Assembly: GCF_004216755.1 (NCBI RefSeq)
Contig: NZ_SGWZ01000002.1
Location: forward strand, 62,001-126,000
Reading direction: 5' to 3'
DNA length: 64,000 bases
From: Kerstersia gyiorum
GTDB taxonomy: Bacteria; Pseudomonadota; Gammaproteobacteria; Burkholderiales; Burkholderiaceae_B
A model generated the notes under the pieces. That model saw only the letters and a program-made list of their open reading frames with translations, made no database searches and was not told where the DNA came from. Position numbers and translations under genes: made by a program. Of this stretch, positions 50,220 through 57,087 are shown in pieces. Numbering within the stretch: the stretch's first letter is position 1; every line of letters begins with the position of its first letter.

Positions 50220-51956
50220 ATGAGTATCAAGAATGTTGCTGAGTATGTAGTTGGCACGCTGGCGGAAGGCGGCGTCAAGCGTATCTATGGGATCGTTGGC
50301 GATAGCCTGAACGGTCTGACCGAAGCGTTGCGCCAGCAGAAAGATGTCGAGTGGGTCGGTGTGCGCCACGAGGAAGTGGCGGCGTTCGCGGCTTCCGGCG
50401 AATCCCAGATCACGGGCGAACTGTCGGTTTGTGCCGGCTCTTGCGGTCCTGGCAACCTGCACCTGATCAACGGCCTGTTCGATGCGCATCGCAGCCGCAC
50501 GCCGGTGCTGGCCATTGCTGCGCATATCCCGTCAGCCGAAATCGGTAGCGGCTATTTCCAGGAAACGCATCCGCAGGAACTGTTCCGCGAGTGCAGTCAC
50601 TACTGCGAACTGGTGTCCGACGCCAGCCAGATTCCCTATGTGCTGGACAATGCCATCCGCGCGGCCGTCGGCAAGCGCGGGGTTGCCGTGGTGGTGCTGC
50701 CGGGCGACGTAGCGCTGCAGGCCTCGCCGCGCAAGAGCGTGACGTCGCGTCGCGGCCTGCTGCCGCCGCAGCCGAAGGTCACGCCCGCCGATGAGGAAAT
50801 CACCGCGCTGGCAGACCTGCTCAACGATTCGTCCAAGGTGGCGATTTTCGCGGGCCGTGGCTGCGCGGGTGCGCATGCCCAGCTGCTGCTGCTGGCCGAT
50901 GCGCTCAAAAGCCCCATCGTGCACGCACTGGGCGGCAAGGAGCACGTTGAGTACGACAATCCCTTCGACGTTGGGATGACGGGTTTCATCGGTTTTTCCT
51001 CGGGCTATGCGGCCATGCATCATTGCGACACGCTGCTGATGCTGGGCACGGATTTCCCGTACAAGCAATTCCTGCCTACCGATTGCAAGATCGTCCAGGT
51101 GGATATCCGGCCGGAAAGCCTGGGCCGCCGCGCCAAGCTGGATCTGGGGATCGTCGGCGATGTGGCACTGACCATCGACGCGTTGCTGCCCAAGTTGAAG
51201 GCGCGTACCGACCGCAAGTTCCTGGACGCCGCGCTGGCGCATTACAAGGATGCGCGCGCCGGCCTGGATGAACTGGCGCAGGGCACCGCCGGCAAGCCGC
51301 CCATTCACCCGCAATACCTGGCCAGCCTGCTGAGCCAGCACGCGGATGAAGATGCCGTGTTCACGGCGGACGTCGGCACGGCCACGGTATGGGCGGCACG
51401 CTACCTGAAAATGAACGGCAAGCGCCGTCTGATCGGTTCGTTGACGCATGGCTCCATGGCCAATGCGCTGCCGCAGGCCATCGGCATCCAGGCATGCCAG
51501 CCGCACCGGCAAGTTGTGACTTTCTCCGGCGACGGCGGTTTTTCCATGCTGATGGGCGACCTCATCACGGTCAAGCACCGCAACCTGCCGGTGAAGATTG
51601 TTGTTTTCAATAACGGCGTGCTGGGTTTCGTGGCGCTGGAAATGAAGGCGGCGGGCTTCATCGACACGGAAGTGGATCTCGATAACCCCGATTTCTCTGC
51701 CGTGGCGCGTGCCGTGGGCATCCATGCCGTGCGCGTGGAAGATCCGGGCGACCTGGAAGCGGCCGTGAAGGAAGTGCTGGCCCATGACGGCCCGGCGTTG
51801 CTGGACGTCGTGACGGCCAAGCAGGAGCTGGTCATGCCGCCCACGATCGGTATCGAACAGGTCAAGGGCTTCAGCCTGTGGGGCTTGCGTGCTGTCATGG
51901 ATGGCAAGATGAGCAACGTCATTGACCTGGCCAGGACCAATCTGCTGCCCCGGTAA
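50220..51956 (+). CDS. poxB: Pyruvate:quinone oxidoreductase (ubiquinone-dependent pyruvate dehydrogenase)
   Basis: A 578-residue ThDP/FAD enzyme that decarboxylates pyruvate to acetate and CO2 and reduces quinone. It has YGIVGDSLNGLTEAL, VRHEEVAAFAASGE (catalytic Glu), CGPGNLHLINGLFDAHRSRTPVLAIAAHIPS and the ThDP motif SGDGGFSMLMGDLITVKHRNLPVKIVVFNN. The C-terminus KGFSLWGLRAVMDGK..VIDLARTNLL corresponds to the lipid-binding tail of E. coli PoxB. It is coupled to mqo, and a terminator follows. Confidence 0.95.
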   Translation: MSIKNVAEYVVGTLAEGGVKRIYGIVGDSLNGLTEALRQQKDVEWVGVRHEEVAAFAASGESQITGELSVCAGSCGPGNLHLINGLFDAHRSRTPVLAIAAHIPSAEIGSGYFQETHPQELFRECSHYCELVSDASQIPYVLDNAIRAAVGKRGVAVVVLPGDVALQASPRKSVTSRRGLLPPQPKVTPADEEITALADLLNDSSKVAIFAGRGCAGAHAQLLLLADALKSPIVHALGGKEHVEYDNPFDVGMTGFIGFSSGYAAMHHCDTLLMLGTDFPYKQFLPTDCKIVQVDIRPESLGRRAKLDLGIVGDVALTIDALLPKLKARTDRKFLDAALAHYKDARAGLDELAQGTAGKPPIHPQYLASLLSQHADEDAVFTADVGTATVWAARYLKMNGKRRLIGSLTHGSMANALPQAIGIQACQPHRQVVTFSGDGGFSMLMGDLITVKHRNLPVKIVVFNNGVLGFVALEMKAAGFIDTEVDLDNPDFSAVARAVGIHAVRVEDPGDLEAAVKEVLAHDGPALLDVVTAKQELVMPPTIGIEQVKGFSLWGLRAVMDGKMSNVIDLARTNLLPR

Positions 51957-51996
51957 TACCGGCAAGCAGAGGTCTTGATCCTAGGCATCCAGGAAG

Positions 51997-52027
51997 GGCG
52001 CGGGCCGGTAATTGGCTCGCGCCTTTT
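51997..52027 (+). terminator. Rho-independent terminator after poxB
   Basis: GGCGCGGGCC pairs with GGCTCGCGCC (one G-T) across GGTAATT, then TTTT. Confidence 0.75.
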
Positions 52028-52105
52028 AGGTAAGTACCGGCAACAGCTTCCGGGCCGGGCCGGTCCCGCCTTTTCCGGGATCCTTTATCACAAGGAGTAA
52101 ACGTG

Positions 52106-53683
52106 ATGGTAGATGATGCAGTGGTCGATTTGTCGCGGCTTCAGTTCGCGGCAACTGCGCTTTATCACTTCCTGTTCGTCCCTCTGACCCTGGGACTGTC
52201 CATCCTCATCGCCGTCATGGAGACGGTGTATGTGGCCACGGGCAAGGAAGTCTATCGCCGCATGACCCAGTTCTGGGCCAAGCTTTTCATGATCAATTTT
52301 GCGCTGGGCGTGGCGACCGGCCTGACGATGGAGTTCCAGTTCGGTACGAACTGGTCCTTCTATTCCAGTTTCGTGGGCGACGCCTTCGGCGCGCTGCTGG
52401 CCGTGGAAGGGCTGATGGCCTTCTTTATGGAGTCCACCTTTATCGGTTTGATGGTCTTCGGCTGGAATAAGCTGAGCCGCGCGCAGCACTTGATCGTGAC
52501 GTATCTGGTCGCGCTGGGTTCCAACCTGTCGGCGCTGTGGATTCTGGTGGCCAACAGCTTCATGCAAAGCCCGCAAGGCGCCGCTTTCAATCCGGTGACC
52601 ATGCGTATGGAGCTGGAAAGCTTCTTCCATCTGTTCTTTAACCCCGATGCGCAAGCCAAGTTCGTGCATACGGTGTTGGCGGGCTATGTGACGGCTGCAA
52701 TCTTCGTCTGTGGTGTCAGTGCCTTCTATATGCTGCGCAACCGGCATATGGACCTGGCCAAGCGTTCCTTCCGCATTGCATCGCTGTTTGGCGTGCTGGG
52801 GACGGCGGGCGTGCTCACGCTGGGCGATGCACTGGGTTTCGTGGGCGCCCATGCGCAGCCGACCAAACTGGTGGCCATGGAAGCCCTGTGGGAAACTGAA
52901 GAAGCGCCGATGTCTTTCAACGCCATCGCTTTCCCGTCACAGGAAGAACAGCGCAATCTGTGGGCGCTGAAGATTCCGGCCATGCTGTCCATTCTGGTGA
53001 CGCACTCGCTCGATGGCACCGTACCCGCGGCCGATGTGCTGGAAGAACGGGCCAAGCTCAGGATCCAGGGCGGGATTCCGGCATTGAAGGCGATGGAACG
53101 CCTGAGCGCCGATCCGACGGATGCCGAGGCGCTGGCGCAGTTCGAAGCGCACAAGGCCGACCTGGGCTATGGTTTCCTGGTGCAACGCTATGCCCCTGAC
53201 GGCGATGTGTCGCGTGTCACGCAAGCCGATATCGACAAGGCGGCCAAGGACACGATTCCCGAGGTCTGGCTGATCTTCTGGTCGTTCCGTGTCATGGTGG
53301 CGCTGGGGCTGCTGATGCTGGGCTACTTCCTGCTGGCCATCATTCTGACCCTGGCCAACAAGGTGCATCATTACCGTTGGTTCCTGCGTGGCGCGGTCTG
53401 GATGATTCCCGTGCCGTTCCTGGCCTGTGAGATGGGCTGGCTGGTTGCAGAAGTGGGCCGCCAGCCCTGGACGGTCTATGAGGTGCTGCCGACCTGGCTG
53501 TCGGCATCCACGCACAGCCTGACCTACATGATCGTCTCCCTGGTGGGCTTTGTCGTGATCTATACGATCTTCGCGGTGATCGAGATCTTCCTCATGCTGA
53601 GGTCCATCCGCAAGGGGCCTGACGACCCCGAGCCCGAGACGTCCACCCAGTCCATCGCACCGGCGCCAGCCGTTGCGTCCTGA
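52106..53683 (+). CDS. cydA: Cytochrome bd ubiquinol oxidase subunit I
   Basis: A 525-residue protein with nine helices. ATG 52106 is 8 bases from AAGGAG (a GTG at 52103 is closer). The haem b595 ligand His is in ALYHFLFVPLTLG. The quinol-loop features GRQPWTVYEVLPTWLSAS and HAQPTKLVAMEALWETEEAP are present, and the length shows a long Q-loop like the E. coli enzyme. It reduces O2 with high affinity without proton pumping and forms a complex with CydB and CydX. Confidence 0.96.
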   Translation: MVDDAVVDLSRLQFAATALYHFLFVPLTLGLSILIAVMETVYVATGKEVYRRMTQFWAKLFMINFALGVATGLTMEFQFGTNWSFYSSFVGDAFGALLAVEGLMAFFMESTFIGLMVFGWNKLSRAQHLIVTYLVALGSNLSALWILVANSFMQSPQGAAFNPVTMRMELESFFHLFFNPDAQAKFVHTVLAGYVTAAIFVCGVSAFYMLRNRHMDLAKRSFRIASLFGVLGTAGVLTLGDALGFVGAHAQPTKLVAMEALWETEEAPMSFNAIAFPSQEEQRNLWALKIPAMLSILVTHSLDGTVPAADVLEERAKLRIQGGIPALKAMERLSADPTDAEALAQFEAHKADLGYGFLVQRYAPDGDVSRVTQADIDKAAKDTIPEVWLIFWSFRVMVALGLLMLGYFLLAIILTLANKVHHYRWFLRGAVWMIPVPFLACEMGWLVAEVGRQPWTVYEVLPTWLSASTHSLTYMIVSLVGFVVIYTIFAVIEIFLMLRSIRKGPDDPEPETSTQSIAPAPAVAS

Positions 53684-53700
53684 GATCAAGGAGATCCGTC

Positions 53701-54834
53701 ATGGAGATTTATCTCGTACTGAAAGTACTCTGGTGGGTACTGCTGGGCGTGCTGCTGATCGGGCTGGCCGTCATGGTCGGCATGGACATGGGCGTCGGCA
53801 CGCTGCTGCGCTTCGTGGGCCGTACCGATGCCGAACGCCGGGTGGCGCTCAACATCATCGGCCCGCACTGGGACGGCAACCAGGTCTGGTTCATTCTGGG
53901 CGGCGGCGCCATCTTTGCCGCCTGGCCGCTGGTCTATGCCACTGCCTTCTCCGGCTTCTATATTGTGATGCTGGTGCTGCTGTGGAGCATGATCGTGCGT
54001 CCGCTGGGTTTCGAGTACCGCAGCAAGATGCCGTCCGAACGTTGGCGCAACGCCTGGGACTGGAGCCTGTTCGTGTCCGGTTTCGTGCCCATGCTGATTT
54101 TCGGCGCAGCTATCGGCAACGTGTTGCAGGGCGTCCCGTTCCATTTCGATTGGCGCCTGACGTCCTATTACACCGGTAGTTTCCTGGAGTTGCTCAATCC
54201 GTTCGCCATCCTTTGCGGCCTGGTATCGGTGTCCATGTCCATCTACATGGGCGGCGCCATGCTGATGAGCGGCAGCGCGGGTGAAGTTGCGGTGCGTGCA
54301 CGCCGTGCCTCGCTGTGGGGCGGCGTGGTCGCGCTGGTGCTGTTCACCATCGGTGGTTTCTGGGTTTCGGGCATGGATGGTTTCCGCATCGTGCAGAGCC
54401 CGGATTTTGCGGCGGCGCAGACGCCTTTGCACCAGACGGTGGAACGCGTGCCTGGCGGCCTGCTGGCCAACTTCAGCCAGTACCCCGTGCTGTGGCTCCT
54501 GCCGGCGCTGACCTATATCGGCGTCATACTGGGCCTGCTGGCATTGCGCGCGCGCCGTGACCTGCTGGGCTGGTGGCTGGGGGCCTTGGCCTGGGTTGGC
54601 GTGCTGGGCACGGCTGGCGCAGCCATGTTCCCGTTCATGATGCCGTCGTCCACCCATCCCTCGCATAGCCTGACGGTCTGGAACTCCGGTGCCAGCGCTG
54701 TGACGCAAGGCTGGATGCTGGGCTTTACCGTGATCTTCATGCCGCTCATCATCTGCTATACGAGCTGGGCGTTCTGGGTGATGCGTGGCAAGGTCGATGC
54801 CAAGCAGGTTGAAAACTCTCACCACGCTTTGTAA
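53701..54834 (+). CDS. cydB: Cytochrome bd ubiquinol oxidase subunit II
   Basis: A 377-residue partner of CydA with eight or nine helices. It has VLKVLWWVLLGVLLIGLAVMVGMDMGVGTLLRFVG, NIIGPHWDGNQVWFILGGGAIFAAWP and MFPFMMPSSTHPSHSLTVWNSGAS. AAGGAG-like GATCAAGGAGAT precedes the ATG, 17 bp after cydA. It is followed by the CydX-like gene after 10 bp. Confidence 0.96.
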   Translation: MEIYLVLKVLWWVLLGVLLIGLAVMVGMDMGVGTLLRFVGRTDAERRVALNIIGPHWDGNQVWFILGGGAIFAAWPLVYATAFSGFYIVMLVLLWSMIVRPLGFEYRSKMPSERWRNAWDWSLFVSGFVPMLIFGAAIGNVLQGVPFHFDWRLTSYYTGSFLELLNPFAILCGLVSVSMSIYMGGAMLMSGSAGEVAVRARRASLWGGVVALVLFTIGGFWVSGMDGFRIVQSPDFAAAQTPLHQTVERVPGGLLANFSQYPVLWLLPALTYIGVILGLLALRARRDLLGWWLGALAWVGVLGTAGAAMFPFMMPSSTHPSHSLTVWNSGASAVTQGWMLGFTVIFMPLIICYTSWAFWVMRGKVDAKQVENSHHAL

Positions 54835-54844
54835 GGAGGCGGAC

Positions 54845-55075
54845 ATGTCGGTACTTGCACGTTTCATCGTGGCCGGAGTTCTCGCAGTGATCGTCATCCT
54901 TCTGGCGATCGTGCTGGGCGACTACGGGCCATGGTATTTTTCCTGGCTTCTGGGCACAGGGTTCATGATCCTGGTGGCAGCTCTGGGCGGTGTTCTGTTC
55001 GAAGCGCAGGAAGAAGCCGCCGAGAGCGGCGCGTCGGGCAAAGCCAAGGTAGCCAAGGAAACTTCGGGCTATTGA
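54845..55075 (+). CDS. cydX: Extended CydX-like subunit of the bd oxidase
   Basis: A 76-residue protein with a strong AAGGAGG site. Residues 30-57 (WYFSWLLGTGFMILVAALGG...FEAQEE) match CydX, whose hallmark is WYFxWxLG followed by one helix and an acidic end. Unlike the usual 35-40 residue CydX, it has a second helix before it (residues 6-25) and a basic tail after it. Position directly after cydAB supports the call. CydX stabilises the haems of the oxidase. Confidence 0.75.
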   Translation: MSVLARFIVAGVLAVIVILLAIVLGDYGPWYFSWLLGTGFMILVAALGGVLFEAQEEAAESGASGKAKVAKETSGY

Positions 55076-55245
55076 GGTGGTTGGCGCTGGCCAGTCAGGC
55101 CAGCGCCCCGAGGCCTAACTGCCAAGGCGTGTTCAATGGTGCGGGGGCCATAAAGCAGGCCTTATGAAGTCGGTTCCATGGGGGCGCTTTCATGAGGCGG
55201 CCTTCATCAGACAGACTCAATCAGGCTTGCCACACAGGCAGCAGG

Positions 55246-55291
55246 TAAAAAAGAAGGCGGTCCGGGCAATAAAAGCCGGATCGCCTTTTTG
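55246..55291. terminator. Bidirectional terminator between cyd operon and VanZ-like gene
   Basis: AAGGCGGTCCGG pairs with CCGGATCGCCTT (one G-T pair) across a 10-base loop. An A-run stands on one side and a T-run on the other. Confidence 0.8.
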
Positions 55292-55299
55292 TTCTATTC

Positions 55300-55327
55300 T
55301 TGCCGCTTGCCGCTTGCCGCTTGCCGC
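55300..55327. repeat. Tandem heptamer repeat, four copies of TTGCCGC
   Basis: Four exact head-to-tail copies followed by TTGGGGCC. It lies in non-coding DNA 16 bp before the poly-G tract. A slippage-prone simple repeat. Confidence 0.8.
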
Positions 55328-55343
55328 TTGGGGCCGTAAGCCT

Positions 55344-55354
55344 GGGGGGGGGGG
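55344..55354. repeat. Homopolymeric tract of 11 G
   Basis: An uninterrupted G11 run, 47 bp beyond the 3' end of the VanZ-like gene. Such tracts are prone to length change by slippage. Confidence 0.8.
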
Positions 55355-55401
55355 AGCCAAAGCGTGTGCCTTGGGCTACGCCATGCCTGGTCGGAAAGTG
55401 T

Positions 55402-55764
55402 TCAGGCAACGTTGCTGCGGATGGGCAGTACCCAGCGCGTCAGCCAGGCCAGGACGACACCGGCAGCAGCGCCTATCGTATCGGCGATCAGGTCGGCCCA
55501 TTCCCCGGCGCGTCCGAAGCTGGGCTGCACCAGTTCGATCAGGCCGCCGTACGCGACCGCACCGATGAAAGCGCGCAGCGCCCAGGCAGGGCGCGCCACG
55601 ACCACAGGAAAGACCAGGGCAGCGAAGGCAAGGGCATGATGCAATTTGTCGCCGCCAGCCACGCGCGGCAGGGAACCAGGGGAGGCCAGCGTCAGGAAGC
55701 TGATGATGACCAGTAAGGCCAGGGTGGCGGCCAGCGCAAGTCTGTCGAGCGTTGATTGAGCCAT
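55402..55764 (-). CDS. VanZ-family small membrane protein
   Basis: A 120-residue protein from ATG 55764 (no clear ribosome site; a longer start at 55908 would add 48 residues without membrane or motif features). It has four helices with the VanZ-like pattern DRLALAATLALLVIISFLTLASPGSLP, GGDKLHHALAFAALVF, and YGGLIELVQPSFGRAGEWADLIADTIGAAAGVVL. VanZ-like proteins are of unknown function outside teicoplanin-resistance operons; no resistance should be inferred. Confidence 0.8.
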   Translation of the reverse strand: MAQSTLDRLALAATLALLVIISFLTLASPGSLPRVAGGDKLHHALAFAALVFPVVVARPAWALRAFIGAVAYGGLIELVQPSFGRAGEWADLIADTIGAAAGVVLAWLTRWVLPIRSNVA

Positions 55765-56077
55765 GAAAAAGGAAGTCAGTAGCGGAAGCAGGAAACGGTC
55801 ATGGGCAAGCCGGGCAGCCTGGGCGCATCGCGTCAGGGACGGGCAAAGGGCCAGGCTGTCGGCAGGCGGGCCAGCGCAGAACGGCTGGCCTGTGCCGGAT
55901 CGTAGCATGAGGCCCGTCCGGGCCAGGGGCAGGATGGAATCTGGTTACAAGCAGGTGGCCGCAGGGCGCTTGCGCTAGAATGCGGGTTCTGCGGCTTGGG
56001 CTCTCGCCCTCTGTCGCGCTGTTCCTGTTTCGCGCCGCGCCGGACCATTTTCCGGTGGCGGGCTAGGAGTCTCCATC
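55765..56077. other. Intergenic region between VanZ-like and VUT genes (313 bp)
   Basis: Divergent promoter region. A TAGAAT -10-like element is at 55976-55981 toward the VUT gene without a good -35. I looked for a preQ1-type riboswitch before the VUT gene and saw no convincing aptamer. Otherwise nothing is seen. Confidence 0.4.
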
Positions 56078-56641
56078 ATGTTGCGCGCCCTTTGGCTGGC
56101 TGCGTACGTTTGCGCCATTTTGCTGGCCAACGTATTTCTGGATAGCTTCATCGAGCTGCCCTGGTTCGGCCTGTTCAGTATCGGTTCCATTTTTTTCGCT
56201 GCAGTCTTCACCTTGCGCGACCGTCTGCATGGCTATGGCTTGCCGACGGTTTACGCGGCCATTGCCATGGCCTTGCTGGTCACGACCGTGTATGGACAGT
56301 TCATCGCCCATCTGGCCCCGCGCTTTCTGTTGGCATCCTTTGCCGCCGTGCTGGCTGGGGAGCTGGCGGATACTGCCATGTTCCAGCGCCTGCGTCATCG
56401 GCGCTGGCATGCCCGTGTTTTGGCAAGCAATGCCGTCAGCGTGCCGCTGGACAGTACGGCCTTCACGTTGCTGGCGTTTGCCGGTGCCATGAGCGCCTAC
56501 GATATGGCGCAGATCATCTATGCGGATGTCATCGGCAAGTTCCTGATTGCCACAGCACTGGCCTGGCTGCCTTTCATACAGATAGGGCGGCGCCGCAGCG
56601 TGCCTGCAGCCCTGCCTGCTTGCCCAGGAGATGTGTCATGA
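56078..56641 (+). CDS. VUT-family transporter (queuosine precursor transporter-like)
   Basis: A 187-residue protein with about five or six helices of the YhhQ/COG1738 type: LWLAAYVCAILLANVF, FGLFSIGSIFFAAVFTLRDRLHGYG, FLLASFAAVLAGELADTAMFQRLRHRRWHARVLASNAVSVPLDSTAFTLLAF. The family imports preQ0/preQ1 or queuosine-related bases. The next gene, which overlaps by 4 bp, is QueF-like, and this supports that substrate. Confidence 0.82.
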   Translation: MLRALWLAAYVCAILLANVFLDSFIELPWFGLFSIGSIFFAAVFTLRDRLHGYGLPTVYAAIAMALLVTTVYGQFIAHLAPRFLLASFAAVLAGELADTAMFQRLRHRRWHARVLASNAVSVPLDSTAFTLLAFAGAMSAYDMAQIIYADVIGKFLIATALAWLPFIQIGRRRSVPAALPACPGDVS

Positions 56642-57087
56642 GCAATCAAGCCGATGTGCCGTCTGACCATACCCTGGTTCCGTCTTCGCCTGGGGATTAC
56701 CGGACACCGGATACCGGCGCCGTGTTGAAGACTATCGTCAATCCTGCGCCCATGCTGCGCACCTGGCAGGAGCATGAACTGGTGCTGCCTGAACTGTGCC
56801 CGGCTTCGCACAATCCGGGCGCTGGTTCATGCCTGCGTATCCGCTATCGCAGCCGGACACGCTTTCTGGAGGTGTTCTCGCTGGGCGCATATATCCGCGC
56901 ATTCATCGGGCACCGGTTGGTTCGTGATGTGGAAATGCTGACGCAGGTGGTCGCGCGCGATTGTGCGCACGTGCTCGGTCACCAGGTAGAAGTCGAAGGC
57001 TGCTTTGTGCTGCCGGCCCTGGGCCAGACCGTGCGCACGCGGGTGCAGGCCGGACGCTTGCCGCGCACTGGAAAACGGCCGGCCTAG
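56638..57087 (+). CDS. Divergent QueF-like protein (7-cyano-7-deazaguanine reductase family)
   Basis: A 149-residue tunnel-fold candidate. ATG 56638 forms ATGA with the transporter stop, with CAGGAG 7 bases upstream. ELCPASHNPGAGSCLRIRY (Cys54 at the QueF catalytic Cys position), FLEVFSLGAYIRAFIGH and RDVEM align with QueF motifs. The QueF general-acid Asp, seven residues after the Cys, is Gly here. It may be a nitrile reductase with altered chemistry or a related deazaguanine enzyme. The convergent sigma-54 regulator overlaps its stop by 4 bp. Confidence 0.55.
   Translation: MSNQADVPSDHTLVPSSPGDYRTPDTGAVLKTIVNPAPMLRTWQEHELVLPELCPASHNPGAGSCLRIRYRSRTRFLEVFSLGAYIRAFIGHRLVRDVEMLTQVVARDCAHVLGHQVEVEGCFVLPALGQTVRTRVQAGRLPRTGKRPA

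Larger units (their letters stand above)
55076..55401. other. Intergenic region between cydX and the VanZ-like gene (326 bp)
   Basis: It holds a perfect hairpin GGCGCTGGCC/GGCCAGCGCC (55083-55107), a bidirectional terminator (55246-55291), a four-copy heptamer repeat and an 11-G tract. No gene is supported. Confidence 0.6.

Noticed and set aside
50532..51965. Reverse-strand open frame of 477 codons under poxB
   Set aside because: Antisense shadow; the forward strand is PoxB from end to end.
55300..55327. CRISPR-like array
   Set aside because: Repeat units are 7 bp and directly adjacent with no spacers; it is a simple sequence repeat.
55402..55764. Teicoplanin resistance via VanZ
   Set aside because: VanZ-like small membrane proteins are widespread in proteobacteria with no van genes nearby; only the family name is supported.
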